A DNA stretch of 64,000 nt from Lanius collurio (Eukaryota; Chordata; Aves; Passeriformes; Laniidae), in assembly GCA_020086605.1 (NCBI GenBank), contig JACBWW010000046.1, positions 6,183,354 to 6,247,353 of the forward strand, given 5' to 3'. Shown here one piece after another: positions 13,813 to 28,705 of this stretch. Numbering within the stretch: the first letter of the stretch is position 1; each line of letters starts with the position of its first letter. The notes below the pieces were generated by a model. That model was not told where the DNA came from. It did not search any database and saw only the letters and a list, made by a program, of their open reading frames with translations. The position numbers and the translations under genes were made by a program.

Positions 13813-16800
13813 CTTTAGACGAAGCTGGACATACCAGATTTGGCCATGGTTTCAGTGTGAGGCCAGAGCTGCTTCTGAGAAAACTTTGGAGACTGTTGAT
13901 TTAAGGTTCATGTCCTGTTGGGTGAGCTCTAGGGTAAGGATTCAGCTTTCAGAAAGTACTGTGTGTTTTGTTTGCTTTTTGGCTTTTGAACATGTGTGGT
14001 TTTTAAGAACAATCAGTTCTGAGGGAGCCTCCTGTCAATAATTGTTGGTATTTGTGTAGGGTGATCAAAAGAGTCTCTGCAGGCTGAAGGGGAGACTGAG
14101 CATAGATAGGCCCACATTGGAGTCCCTGCGTGTTCACTCTGCCCTTAAGGTGTAGGATTAAGCTTGCAGAAAAGGAACGAGGTCAGGTCTAGACCAAGAA
14201 GTAGACCCTGGAATCCAGCCAGGAGTGTAAGTTTTTTCCTGTAACAGCATCCTAGATGTGGCAGTTGTGTTGACTTAGCTGAAATGAGGCTGACGTCTGT
14301 AGGTCAGGCCTGATTAAAAGAGAAGGAGGGTGGAGGATAGCTCTGCAGAGGAAAGAGGATTTAAAGATAACAGTGGGGGGAGATACGTGACCCTGACTTG
14401 CATAATTTGGGTTGGCCTTGGGAATCTCGGTGTGCCTGGGAGCAGGGACCTCCTGGTCCCCTGAGTTCTCTGTGGGCCCTAGGACACAGGCTGCTGTTCC
14501 AGTTCATGAACATCTTTTGATTGATCCCTTCCTCCTGAATCTGACTTTTTGGATGGAAATCTGCCTTAAGCTTTCCTCTTCTGCTGTTTGAGGGAATCCT
14601 CCCACACAAACCTTTGGCTTGGTGTAAAACCCTATTGTGATGACAACACCCACCCCTCAGTTTGTTGTGTTGGAGGGTTTAAGTGTCTGGCTTTCCTGCT
14701 TGGTGCAGATGAAAGGTGCCATATTGCTGAGCTGTGTTGTATGCTGGAGCATTATGTGCTGGAAGCTGCTTCAGAAAATGTTTCTGTGCTCCTTTTGACC
14801 CCCATTGTGTTTTCCTGCCCAAATTCAGTTGTGCTGGTGGCTGAGGCTGTTGGAGGCTGTTTCTTTTTTGAGAGAGAAGGAAAAGAGGAGGGTGATGGCA
14901 CTTAAGAAGCAGTAACCTCCTGCTTTAGTAGAACAGCATATTCAGCCCGAAACTGTGCTTTGTGATCATTAGCTGCTGCTTACACATTGAGTATGTTGCT
15001 CTCGGAAGTGCTCTGACACCAGGGATGGGTGAAGTGACACTGCCAACAGTAGTATGAAGGAACATGTCACCTCCAGGGTCAAGAATGTAATTTATCTGTA
15101 CTTCTTGCTTGGAGACCTTCAGGCGCTGGTCTGCTGTTCTGATTTTTTTCCACAATGATTCCTTTCAGCCTTTCAGAAAAAATGGCTTATTTGATTAGAT
15201 GAACACTTCTGTGGTATAAATCAGAAAGGAACAGGGTGCTTAGCCTCTTCCTGAAGCAGAAGTTTTAGTTTCCAAATGAAAAACTTTCTTAGTGTGGTAA
15301 AAATAGTTACTTTATGGGGTAAGTACTTGCTTCCCTCCTGGCTCTGCTGGGCAGCCTTCAGCCGGGAGGAAGTGGGGAAATTACCCTCAGCTCCCTTGGA
15401 CCATAACCAGTCCTAGTGGTTTTCCAGCAAAGTAACTAGAGTTACACCAGACCTGTGCTTTAGCTCTTCAAATTTAAGGGATAAAGGAATCCATATGAAA
15501 ATTGAATTTTAAATCCTGCCAGGTATCCTTGTAGGACTTGCAACCTGTGTGGTACTGCATCATGAAGTGCAGGCCATGTTGAATGGTGAGATTCATCACA
15601 TTGGGGTGCTCGGTCCACCTAAGCAGCATGTATAGCTGTGATCACCACTCATGTCAGTCATTTAATAACTTTTATACTTGGAGAAATAACCACATATGCA
15701 TTAATGCCCTTACATAGAATTCTGGGCGTCTCTGTCAGGAGATGGGCAACTATTTGATGATTTTGTAGAAAATAAATTATGTTGGCTTTTATTCTGGTCC
15801 CTAAATTCATTTTCAGCTGCAACAAGAGCCAGGATTTAAGCCTCGGTCTCCCAAAGTAAAATGCAGTTAATTACCCCACTCCATCATGTAGCTTTCTCTG
15901 TTAACAAAGGGAGTATGCTCAGCCAGACAGCTCTTGCTCACAAGTGATACTCACCTTTTGTATGGCAGTGTGCTTGCTCAGAGCCTGGAGTCCTTGTTTG
16001 CAGTGCTTCTTAACCCCTCTGTGCCACCTCATTTTAGTGCTGCCTGTCTCCGGTTGAGAGACTGCTGGCACCAGAATGCGTTTAAGTTTGAATGATGGTT
16101 TGTGTTACTGGCAATGACTGTGGAGTTATACCAAGGTCAGAGACTGCTGCACGGTAAAGGGGAAGAGGGTTTCTACCCCTGAGGAGCTTGTAGCCCTCAG
16201 GATGATGTGACATTAGTGTTGTTAACTGTAAACTGTGAACAGGGTTCAAGCAATGTTGGGGAGCAAAGCGAGACAGTTAAAACAGCTTGATTTCTGAGCT
16301 GGAAGAAGGATGTGTGAGCCATTGTCTGGGGTCCTGGCTTGCTGTTCCCACCAGACCAGATCTCCTCACTGGCTGGAAGCTTGTTTACATCAAACAGTGA
16401 TAAGCAGGAGCTCAGCACTGAATGCTGCTGTGGTGGATCAGGTGTGGGGAAATAAACCAACAAGAAAGGCGGATTACTGGGGGACTCTGCTGCACTTCTC
16501 CTGGCAGATCAGGGGATGTGTTAGATATTTTTGTTTGCCATCTCTCCACTGATTTGGGTTCAGAGGCTGGGGTGAGGCAGGGTGCTTCCCGAGCAGGGCA
16601 GGCTGTTGTCAAGTTTTCATAACTGGCCACTGACCTCAGGGAGCTCACTTAATTCTGTTCTCCTGCAAAGGAGCTGCTTGGGTTAAATATCAAGAACTTT
16701 TGAGTTTTGCAGTACTGTGATATTGTACACTTTCAAAATACTATTTTTCTTCCTTGTGTGAATATCTAAATTTGACTGTTGTACCTGCAATGTCACAGGA

Positions 16801-19800
16801 TTTAGTAAACCGAGGAGAGGGACAATCCTTATTCTAGGTATAGGTATTGGCTGTAGTCTGTAAGAATATGTCTGCAGTTTAAAAAACATAGGGCCTTATT
16901 TTCAGATCATGTCATCTAATTAAACCCAGGCTCTTCAGTACTTGGCTGCTTCCTGAAGACTGCACTTGCTGATATTGTAATCCAGAGCCTGTGTACGCAG
17001 GCAGTGCCATGTGGTTGAATGCAATCCTTGCACAAATAATTATCTGTATGTAGATACTAGAATGTGAACAGTGATGTCTATGTGAGTGCATAGCAGGTCA
17101 CAACCTCCTGAAAATAGAAACATATTGATGTTGTTAGCAAAAGCTGTGGAGCATGTTTTCCTTGAAAATTGTTATTCAATGTTGTCCTGCTGTCTTTTGA
17201 ATTAAACATACTGTAAGAATTGGTTTGCTGGAACTTTGACTGTTCTGGAGCACTGGATATTGGGTAGTCGTTATTAACAGCCAGAGAAGGTAGCATGACC
17301 TACTGAACAGAGAGCAAGATGCATAGACATTAGCAGCAGGGAAATCTAAGACAACTCATGGAAAAATATGTACAAGGTAAAACTTGCGCAGCCAGCCCTT
17401 ATGCAGCAAATAAAACAAGGTCTTACTGACCTTGACAGCTATACATGGCAGTCTTTGCATAAGAATGACTTGTGCTTAGTATGCTAGAGAAATTATTCAG
17501 GGACAAATATTCCTGTTTTCTGCGGTAGTGCGGAGAATGTAGTCTTCCATCTCCAGTCGCAACACAAATGTATTGCAGATGGGGTACAAGGAGGACTCAA
17601 CCCTCCTCAAGGCCTTCCCATGGCCTAGAAAAGGAGATCTGGTACTGTCCTCCTGGCAAAGCTGGATCCAGTGCCTTATAGCAGCCACCTTTGAGACTGG
17701 CAGTTGCTGGATAGAAAAGCAGCATGATGGGTATCTTCCTTGATTCGTCTGTGCAGTTTGTGTCTGCTAATAAGACATCTGTTAGACTTGGAGATCAGAG
17801 GGGCACTTTGCTCTTCCTGTTGTGCTGTGTGGAGGCAAACAGGGGGACTAGATCTGCAGGCTAGTTAAATGCCAGGAGATACGGAGCCAGTCAGGCATTT
17901 CCTGTGGCCCAGTGTGTTGCATGCAGCTCTTGGACAGACCAAGCTCAGCTCTCACCCACTGTTTGGAGTGAGCAGGAATTGCAGTGGAGCCTATGCATGG
18001 TGGCTCCCTGCTTCACAGCCCAGTTTCTCTCCAGCCAAGGTGGGAGTGGGACAGATGGATGGTGAGCTGGCCCAAGTCTCTGCTCCCCATGTCCTGGGGC
18101 CAGGCCAGTCCCCGTGCCACCACCATGGCCACCTGCATCTGTGCATCTCGACCAGTGGTGTTGCTTACTAAACTTTGCTACTTATTCACTACTGCTGTTT
18201 CTCATGGGTTTTTTTCTTCCACTTCTACTGGATAGATCAGCCCCGTAAATGTCTATGTTCCAGAGCAAAAGCTATCTTGAGTGTTTGGCAGAGCAGGGTC
18301 TCCAAGGTCTCTCTATCAGGAGAGGGCCAGAGATGGTGTTTGTTGATATTGATCATGGGAAATGTAATTAATGCGGGTATAAAGTGTTAAATGTTAAATT
18401 AAAATGTGAGATTTAGAGGCAGTCAATAGATCAATTCTGAGGCTGGGATGAAATGCTCAGACTTTCAAACAATAACCAGATTTCTGATAAAATCTCACTG
18501 TGCATAAATAAAGGGGTTAAAATACTAAATCAGGTATTAAGGGAGTGGTATTTAGATGATGTTGAAAGAACAAAGATCTAGCCAAAAAGAGCCCTCCTGT
18601 CTGCAGGCAGAGCTCAGGCTGGGCAGAAGTAGTGTGGAGCTCGGGGGATGTGTTGATCTAGCAATTAAAACTGCCAAGAGAGGAGAATGATGGGAAAACT
18701 GCACAAATCTACAGTGCTAAACATCTGCCTGGATGGAGATGAGACCATTTGGATGTCATAGCTCCCTTGTAGTCTGATAACACTTCTTAGACCTTGGTCC
18801 ATCCACATACACAGATGTCTACATCTGATGTGGTCTTGATGAGCCTTCCAGAGGAGCAAGGACAACATGTTAAAACCAACCCCAGCAGGAAGTACAGCCA
18901 TACAAAACACTTCCCAAGAGTTAAAAATACGAATTACTAACTGCCACCACATTTCAGTGGTATTCCAGCTAGTCAGTAAGAGCAAAGGCATGCAGTTGAT
19001 ATTTTGTTAAGAGGAAAAATTTAAGGAGGGGGCAAAGTTAGGCTCAGTGCTACTGACAGAAGGATATATGGGTGTGTCCTAGGCATATGGCATTTCCAGG
19101 ACATTTCTTTGAAATTTATATTTTACTCTATAATCCATAAAAAAATGAGCAGAAAAGAGTCCAGAGTAGCCAACTCCCTAGTTTAACTGGCCTATGAGTA
19201 ATGATACCAAACAAGTTCTGCTATAGGAGCAGCATCAAGCTTTGCTTTTCCAGTCAGCCTAATTTTCTGATGCTGCGAGCTGTGCAGGAGGCTGCAGGAA
19301 ATATCCAGTTCCTGAATATGTATCTTTGCTTTCATCCCTAAAGGGATAATTCAGAATATGGAACAGACATAGTATTTGCTGTGAGCGCTGCACCTGTCAA
19401 GGTAACATTACTATGGGATGGAAGGTAAAAAACATTTCTCTGCTAGATAAAATGGATATACTGGCTCATGAGCTCTGGGCACTTACTTCCTAACCTTGTC
19501 CTGTACCTGTGATGTGATTAGCTGTGAAGATGTAGCTGTAAGGCTCTCCAGAGCCTTGAAAGATGCATGTTTTAAGAGTATGTTCATTTTGTTTTTTAAT
19601 CCTGGTGCAGCCTCTGCTGTGCGGTTCCAGAGGTTGAGATGTTGATTAGGTCCATGGATGTGATGAAAGCCCACCCAGCTGGTCATCAGTGCCTTGGAAA
19701 CGATTTGTGGTTGTTATTACTTAACTGCAAAGCCCTGCCTTAGCCATGGGTTGAGCCGGGCTCCTGCTCACCTTGCTCCTTGCAGAGCAGAGGGTGAAGA

Positions 19801-21985
19801 GCAAGTAGGGTGGTTTCAGCAGTGAAGGACTCTTTCGAGCTTTTAAATAAAGGTCTCTAAAATTTCCACCATGGTATGGCTGGGCTGAGGTAACCTGATC
19901 TTTTGAAAAGTGCCTTTGTGCTGTAGTTTACAGAAGGGCTTCTTGATTAACAAAGCCTGAATCCGGGTTAGTTAAACTGTAGCTATTGTATTCAAGGTCA
20001 CTGTTAATTTTTCTAATTGCAAGGTTTCTTCAAGTCTGGGGTTGGAAATGAGACTTGCCCGTGTTGAGCACCCAGAAAAGGCTGGAAATTGTGGCATTTC
20101 ATCCTGCAATTACTCTGTCCCTCCCACTCTGCCCCTTCCCTTCATCTAAGAGGAAAATAAGCTTTGTAAACCACTGTACATAGATTTTAAGTTCATTGCT
20201 GATACTAGAAGTGCCAAAAAGCATGTGTCTCTGAGAAGAGACTGATGCTCCGTCTGCAGCATATCATAAAAGCAGAGGAAGGGCTGGGACATAAGGGCAT
20301 TACTGTGGCTAGGGACTTACAGGAGGTCTTTCCCCTTCATGTGACTCATAGTGGAGCTCTGGAGGTCCTTGCCAAAAGGTGTTGAGGGCACATGAAGCTT
20401 TCAAAAGTGCTGCAGAGACTGGGCAAGCAGTAAGCAAGGAGTTGGATGGGGAATAGTGAGCAGGCAAACCATGGCATGCTTAGGGAGTCCTCAGAGTTAG
20501 AAGGAGTGGGAGGCTGGAGCACCAGGGTGGGAGATTGTGCATGTCTGCTGTGCTGTTACTCCTGGGTATCTATGGAGGCTGCTGGGTTGTTTTCACTAGC
20601 TGTAGCCCAGCTGGAAGGAGGGTCATTCCTCCACACTCCTGCTGATCCTGTCTTCTTTGCCCATACCTGCCTGTGGACAGGAGCAGAGGAAGGACCCACA
20701 AACAGCACACCACTCTGAAACATGACGTTTGAGGGTTTGCATGCTGGAGGGGAAGTCCTGCCTCTCATGGCTCCCTGTCAAGGACCACTTTCTTTCCCTC
20801 CCTGAGTCATTTCTGTGGTTCTGGTTCCAGTCTGCTCGGTTGTTTCCATGTAACATGTTCAGCACAAGTAGGAAACCTGCAGCACTTGACAGCACAGGAA
20901 GGGTGAAAGAGTGCTTGCACACTTTCCCTCTAAAGAGTCTTCCCTTATTCCTTTCCTAGAGAGAATATCAGGAGGCAGAACAGAGATGCTAGTCTCTGGT
21001 CTTCGCAGATGCCTCAATGTTCCCTAAATGATACTCCCCTAGGGTAGTGCTGTCCTTGCATGTTTTTAAGGTGAAACTCCTTATAGTCTCATTCCTAGCA
21101 GGCAGAGCCGGCTGCTCCTGCACTTGAAGCTCTGGTGATCCTGGCAGAGCAGTGTCTGCATGGTGTGTGTGGCGAGTCCCAGTTCTGTCTTTTGTGACCT
21201 GAATGTATGGAACAGCTTGTTCTCGGCTGTCTGTCAACCCTTGGAAAGACACTTCCTCTTGTGCTCCTTCGTTCTGCATTGTCTGTGCTCAGCAGGGTCA
21301 GCTCTGCACTTTGGGTTTGGGGGCAGAGCCTGTGAAGGAGTTAACTGCTGAGTGATGATGGCTCTCCCCAGCTGAGGGTCTGCTCCCGTGAGCTATTTAA
21401 GCCTCTGTTTATTGTATCTGTGTGCCAGTCAGATTAGCTGATGCCAGGAAATAGACCATGGCCTGCTTGGTCTTGAATGCACCCTTTTTTCCTTTTTACC
21501 TGTTTATCCCAGTTAAGCCCCTTTCTGCTCTGCCTTGGTTCTTTAATTTAGCTTTGTTCCTTCCTTTTCACAGCCCTACTCTGGCCCATCTCTTCTCCCT
21601 GAGGTTGCCTCTCTGGGTTCTGACAACCAGCCTTAACAACAGTCAATCCTGTTTCCTGTCATAGTCATGACTGCCCCCTTTGCAGACTCATGTGCCCCTC
21701 TGCACTTCTGCATTAAGCTTTTCTTGCTCTTGATTCCCTCCGTGTTTACCCTGTTGTAACTTGGGTTCCCTCTAAATTGCAGTAGAGAGATCCACAGATC
21801 AGTGGAGCTGCTCAAGGGACTCATCTTCCCAGGAAAGAAAGGGAAACAGCTCGGGGAGGGAGCTGCCTCAGTCATTCCCCAGGGCTGTTGCCACCCTGCT
21901 GTCTGTACCCCCAGGCATCACTTGCTCTTCTCCTAACTGAACCTGTCCACTCATTCACTGATTTTGGCAAGAGATTCGTTGTTGC

Positions 21986-22026
21986 AAAAAAAAAAAAAAC
22001 AAAAAAAAAAAAAAACAAAAAAAAAA
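21986..22026. repeat. A-rich tract (A)n with C interruptions
   Basis: Forty-one bases are all A except for two single C interruptions. It is a simple low-complexity tract in the first intron. No recognisable retroposon body lies immediately upstream, so an origin as a poly-A tail is possible but unsupported. Confidence 0.9.
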
Positions 22027-25000
22027 CCTCTAAATCCCCTCAGGCTCACAGGACCAAGCATTCCAGCCTGGCCCTCTGTGCAAAACAGGCCCATCCCCTT
22101 CTTGTGAGGTCCCACCTTTATCCTTCTTCTAAAAATAAAACGCAATGACATTCCTTCCTAGTTACTCTGTTCTCTTATTCTGACCTCATTAGACTTTCCC
22201 CATAGAAAATTTTATTGAACTCCTCTATTAGTGGTGAAAACAAGACCATTGGACTTCCTCTGGAAAAAAATGGATCTATGTAACAGGATTGCAGGGAGCC
22301 AAATTTCCTCTGCTGAGTTGGTGCTATATGCATATGTCCCCTCATATGCGTTTAGTAAACAAAGTTGTCTTCACGCTAAGAAGAATTTAAAACAATCTAT
22401 CCTTTATATCTGATCTCCTTCCCTTGTTGGAAAAAGTTTGCTTCTGTAGTATTATAAGGAGCAAAGTACTGTTATCTGGGGTTGCAAGAACAGCCACTTT
22501 TTTCCAGACCCCCTGAGCTAATGTATGTGCATGTACATAGGAATGATAGCCAGGTGATGGATTGCTAAGCCACATCATAAATTCAGTTTGTTGGACACCT
22601 CTGAGTACCTCCTCTGCACTCTGTCCTTAATCATTCTCTTTCAAACATCCTTCTAATGTTCTTAACAGCAGCCAGTTAAAACAAAGACTTCACTTGCCAT
22701 CTATTCCCTCTTCCCCCTGCCATCACCCAAGCTCCTTCTCTTGGGTGGGGGGGGACAGAAGCGCATTAATGGATAGTGTTCAGTGTGTGAGCTCAAGGTT
22801 TAACAGAATATATCCCTACTTCGGTTTTTTTTTTTGCTGCCTTCTTTAAAATTCAGCTTGGACAGACATCCAGCCACGCAGGGATGGGTGCTTGTATGTT
22901 TGCATGTGGCTGGGATCTGCAGACTGGTGGCAGGAAGGATGAGGCACATGGAAGGCACTTTCATTTGTACATCTAGCCACCTTCTTGGCTCCTGGTTTTG
23001 GTCCAGAGGTTTCATGCTGATTCAGATGCTTTCTGAAGAAAAGCATCCACATGGGCCTTAAGGGGGAAATTGAAAATAATTCACACACTTCCACAGGGGA
23101 GAGAAGTTACAGGCTGTGGTGTTACAGATGCAGGAGGGTAATGAGATAATTGAAGATCTGAGGATTCAGTTGGTGTAAATGACTCAGGCATCTCAGGGAA
23201 AACAGAGGGTATTCACGCCCTGAAAAGTTGATTCATCCACTTGGCAGTGAGATGAAGAGTAATGAATAACAGATTTTGGGGTGCATGGAAAGCAGGAGAA
23301 GCATTCACTAACTCTGAATGTCTTGGGAAGTGCTTCAAGGGTGACTTTGACTTCCTCTTGCTTTTTTTAGGGCTTAGCTGTGTTGGCTTCTCTCTGCATG
23401 CACCCTTAAACCCTGTTTCCCACAGGGGCACTGGATAGAGAGTTGAGTGGGTGGTGCTTGGTGCCAAAGTATGCTGCCAAAACTAGCCCTTACACCTTCA
23501 GGTGCCTTTTGGTTTGGCTGCTCCTCTGTAAGTATTACATCAGTGGTTCCCTTGCATGCTGGGAGGGTGTTTGCTGCCATGCAAGCAGGATTGGAATTGT
23601 TGGACGTGCCTTTCATCCTGTTGTAGCCTGCTGGATTAATGGGACAGTTCTCTGTGCGTGTGCATGCCTTCTGTTCTCCCTCCTGTATCCTACTTCATAC
23701 TGTAATGGCTGTGGGGTCTGAAATAGATCTCTTCATCTGGTGCTTGTGTAGCCTTTACTGCAGCAGTTTCTTAATGCCTGATTGCAGTTCCTGCATTTTA
23801 TCTGCCAGTCATCACTGAGAGATGAGAAAGTAACAGCTCCAGTTTGCAGAGGGATTAAGTAACTTGTCACTTGTGGCACCTGTGGCTGCAACAGCATTTG
23901 AGCCCCTGTTTCCAGGGTCCCAGTCTGACAGGACTAGAGCATCTTTCCTGTCAAAATGATGACTACCTGTGCAATGATAATTCCTTTGGGGTTTGAGACT
24001 AGGTTGCTCTGGATTTTCACTGGCATATGGAAGTGGAAAATATGCTCTCAGTTGTCACTGTTTGGTTTTCCTGCTTTCCTACATGTTCTAACTTCTTTAT
24101 TTTAATTCTGAAAGAAAATATTCTAAATACATTGGATGCTTTTGTTACCAGCCTTTCAGTCTCCTTCTGTCATTGAGTATTTGATTTGCAACTAGAGGAT
24201 GCTGTTAGAGGTCTGGGCTGAGAAATAAGTCAAGATTTTACTTTTCCCAAGTTCCTGCATTGTTTGACAAATGTATTTTGAGTACCTTTGTGCGCTGTAT
24301 GCCCTTCCATGTAGCCTATAAATGATAGGTATTTTCCTCATTGTGCATGAGTCCTCATTTTTAACACATCGTGTAACTCAAATGGACTTGAATGTAGGAA
24401 CATAAAGACTTTGGAGGCCTGCCCTGCACGAAGGGGAAAATTACTGTCTGGCCCGGAGCAGTGGCTTTGTGATGACTGCATTGTGTTCTGGTGTGCTGTG
24501 TTTGTACCAAACTGGTTTGCTGCCAAGTTACTTATGGCTTATCCAAGCTCTCAGTACAAAGAATGTTAAAAGAAAAACTTTTTTTGTTTTCTCTGAATTC
24601 TTCCAGCTGAGAAAGCACTCAAACTACAGTGCAAATGCTGTCTCCTCTTTCTGCAGGCCTCTGGTGACCAGCTAGGGCAGTTAACACACCGGAGTGCCTT
24701 CAGCTGTAGTGCGTGTGCAGGAGCATGTATGTGCTTATAGAAGATATAGTATGGGACCTGCAGGGAAAGTGCCTTTTTGTTGCAGAAAAACCTGTCTCTT
24801 TGAGCAGAAGGCTCTGTGATTGAGGAGTCTGGAGCAGGAATTTTCCAGGCACAAATATGTGTGCCTGGGCAGAGGCACCTATGAAGCGCCAGACCTGGGC
24901 TGGTCTTCTCTATATATAGAATATATATGATACCTCCTGAAAATCCCAGGCTGCCTCTGCAGCACAGTGAATGGCTGAGCTGGGCTCCTGTTTCTGTATT

Positions 25001-26892
25001 TCTTGTTCCTGGCTTGAGGGTTAGGATCATGCTTGAAGCTTAGGAGATACCTGTAGGTCATTCCTGACAGGAATCCCAGGAAGGGCAGTTGGGTAAATGC
25101 ATTCCCTCCCCTCAGCTGTCCCAAACACATGTGGACACTTATCTGATTGGCAAGGACCTTGGGGGTTTCTTGAACACTGAGTAGGATAATCAGATGAATT
25201 GTGGGATACATCTGCTTGATCCTATTTCTTACGATTACATGGTGGGGAACAAGCCTTAATGAGCCTTGGCCTTTCCTGTCTCCTCTATAAATGTTTGACT
25301 CAATTGAGCTCTCTTTGTGTGAGACGGCTTTCTTTGTGCTTGGATATGGAAGCATCCACCTCTGAAGCTGGCTGTGCTTTGAGACTGGGTTTGGATTAGC
25401 TGACCTCCAGAGATCCCTGCCAACAATTTTTTTCCCTTTTCTTTTATGTTTGCAGCTGGTGTAATTGTGGTCCTAACCCCTCCCAAGAGGTGCTGGCACT
25501 GGAGAGGATTTTAGATTTGTTTCACAGCAAGTGCAGTAGCTGCTTCTGCACTGCAGAGGAAATGTTCCTTTAGGGTCAGCCACCCCACTGTAAGGCGGCT
25601 CCCTGGCCCTCGGCACTGGGAAGTTGCCTCAGGTAGGAGGCCAGAAGGGATTTGCCAGGAAGGCCCTAATAGAAGGGAGCATCCTTCTCCATGTGTCTCT
25701 CACTGGTGATGGCATCAGTCAAGCAAAACTACTACTTGGCTGCCTGATCAACAGAGCATCCCCCAGATCCCACAGGGGTGGGATGGCAATGGGTCACTAT
25801 CAGTCCTAGTAGAGAACTGGAGTAGGAAAGGGGTCTTGACCTCTAACTGCTTCCAAATAAGCTGGTGGCAGAAAATCAAAACCCCAAAAGAACAGAAATG
25901 TGCATGTATGGTTATTCTAACAACAAATCTATTCAGTGAAAGAGGGGAAAGTTCCCTTTGCAGTACTGCAATGCATACTGCCCTGGAACACCCTGTAGAA
26001 AGGTATTTATTCTGCCAAGGCATGTGTGTCCAGCACAGCGGCTTCTGTGACTTTGTTCAAAGACAAACAAATAAAAAATGCTCCTTAAACTGCAATGTTT
26101 TTGTAGTGCATTTTTGTCTTAGAAATCCCCAGCAGACAGTGAGAAATAACTCCCAGCCACTTGCCTGTGGGAGCATTTTGAAGAAATAATCCTGTGGGAA
26201 CGAAGGGGAAAGGAGTGCTCTGAACTTTGGTGGACAGGAGGTGCTGAAGGTTCAGGAAGAAGGAAAACAGACTGAAGATTTCAGGTGGCTGAGGGAATAG
26301 GAGCACCATAACACACATTGAAGAATGGTACATTTCAAAAACAAAGGGATTTTTTTCAATATTTCCTTAAACTTAGTATTAGTTTTTCCTGTGATTGTTT
26401 GCTTCAGGGTGTAAGTGTGGAGAATTGCATGAACACAAGGGAGGATTAAGTTCCCTGTATTTATACATTCTTTTTCTCTGCCGTGAAGGGCTTCCATCCC
26501 TCATGCTACTTTATTTGCATCTTTTCCCTTTTTTCCCCCCCTTATTTTTTCAGTTGCCCACCTCTGTATGGAAGAGACATACTGAGGTCATGTCAGGGCA
26601 GCTAACATCAGTGGGAAACGCCCAGAGGCCAGTGATGCATGATCCATTTTCTCACGGACAGCAGTACTGCTGGCCCTGCAGAGCCCCAAAGCCATCTCCC
26701 AGGGTGCCCTAAATCCAGGAGTTTAGCAAGGCTGGTGAGCCTCCAAAGAGACGGGATGCAGTATGTACAACCTTCCCCACTGAGGGGCAGGAGGATGTTC
26801 CTTTTGCTGCTCTGTTCAGAAAGGTCATGACCAGTAACGGCCACTCTCCAAAGTTGCTCTAAGCCAGCAGAATGAGAATGTGGGGAAGTGTT

Positions 26893-26931
26893 AGTGATTC
26901 CTTCAACACAGAAGTGTGTGAAGGAATCACT
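26893..26931. repeat. Near-perfect 17-bp inverted repeat with a 4-nt loop
   Basis: The left arm AGTGATTCCTTCAACACA (26893-26910) and right arm TGTGTGAAGGAATCACT (26915-26931) are reverse complements apart from one extra A in the left arm. They flank the loop GAAG. Transcribed in the intron it would form a stable hairpin with a single bulge. A few wobble pairs extend the base, but the stem is shorter than a normal pre-microRNA. Function is unknown. Confidence 0.85.
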
Positions 26932-28705
26932 GATTTGTGTGGTACCTGCATGCTCAAACATCCACTCTGTTGCTTCTGTAGCGGGTTCGTCCTGAAAATG
27001 AGGCTTTTCCATTGCAGCGGCATTGGGAGATTGTTTTATTTGTGTGAGTTTATTATTTATTCCTGGGTTCTGCCATCCTGTTCTGAACAGACAGCGGCAC
27101 TCAGAGCTGAGTTGACTTATGCCACGCAGTGTGACCCCTGGTGATTCACGTCCCCCAACATCTGTGATTAGACCTTGAACAGAAACTTTTCATGCATGGC
27201 CACGGTACAGGAGACCTGCTCTTTTTCTGAATAACTGGTAGAAGAACAAAAGGAGGTTTATTTTCTTTTGACTGTAAAAGTCTACCTTAAATTAAGTAAA
27301 CTGTTCCCTGAGGGAGAAAGTGTCCAGGTACAAAATGTTCACAAAGGAAATATTTAAAGTGTCTACCATGTCCCTGAAGTGTTTGTTTTAAAGTATGAGG
27401 GCCAGAGCAAGAAATAGAAGATTATTTTCTAATTTGAAAGCAAAAATACCTCTTGCAGGTGACAGAAAATAAATTGACCTCCTTCGGGCTTGATACTGGA
27501 GCCCATTTAAGTGCACAAGGGCTGAGAAGCCCTGGAAAAGCTGCCATTGCTGAGATGGCTCTGGTTCCAGAGCACAGCCTGAGAACACAGAGGGCGGGAG
27601 CTGGCCCATGTCTGAGGTAGCCCTGCTGTGTGCAAACTGTTGATGTTCCACCAGCAAAGGAATTGTGTCTGTGGGAATCTGAATGCTGCTGGGTTTTATG
27701 TGAGGTAGGGTAAGAGCCTTGTTACTGGTGTTTCAGCAATGAAGGATCCATGCCTGCACTTTATGGGGGGTTATTTTTGTGATTTCTTTTGCTGTTGTGA
27801 AGCAACATTTTTGAATCAGTCTCAAGTAAGGCCTTGTGATCCAATGGTGACAGCACCTAACCTGCCATGGGCTTTTCTAATGCCCAAAGTGAACTCCTCT
27901 AATGTCAGCCAGCTCAGCTAATGTCATTGTGTTCCTGGCTTGGTAGATCCTCGATGAAGATTTTTTTAAACTTTTTTGTTTCCCCTCCTCACTGACTCCA
28001 AAAATGACCCACAAATGTGGGTTATCTTAACTCATGCATCACTGCCAATAAATGTAACAGCAGAACGCTTTTGAGTAAAACCATGCCTTTGACTTATAAC
28101 TTTTTGGTTCCCTTGATAAGCAAGGATATAGTTTCATGGGTTCTTAACTACTTGCTGTGAAAGTGGAAGAGAAAGGAAGGACTGGGAAAGATTTTCAGAC
28201 TTGATTTTCCATAGGAATGTGAAAATGCTGTTGGATGGGTGGTGGTAATCTCCACAGAGCTTTCTCTTTCAGAACAGTTCAATGCACTATTTTTATTGTT
28301 CCCATTTCTCTTTGCCTTGCAGTGTTTCCAGGAAACACTGTGTTTATTTGGAAGATTGTTCGATAATGGAAACATCTCACTGCTGTTTGGGTGAGGAGTT
28401 CCCTATTCTGCCTTACCAAGGATGTGGTGGTGGGCACACCAAGCTCCTCCATACTCATTAAGGTGCAATAAAAAGTCTAAGTTACAGAATTGTCTCATAG
28501 GTGCAAGGACTGATGAGTGAGCTTGGCACTTGTATTGCCAGCTAAATTTAGTGCTTTGAGGAAATCCCATAGCCAAAAGTCTTTTCTGGGCTCTGACAAT
28601 ATGTAGACAGTAAATATTGATAGCAATATTTAGGTTTAGTGGAATTGGTGTAAAATTTTAGGTCTTAATTTTGCAAGCACAATTCCTCTATTGCTGTGCC
28701 TCCAG

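Noticed and set aside
24566..25355. Two overlapping minus-strand frames of about 155 residues
   Set aside because: No family resemblance, no splice-site context suggesting exons, and the frames cross ordinary intronic sequence.
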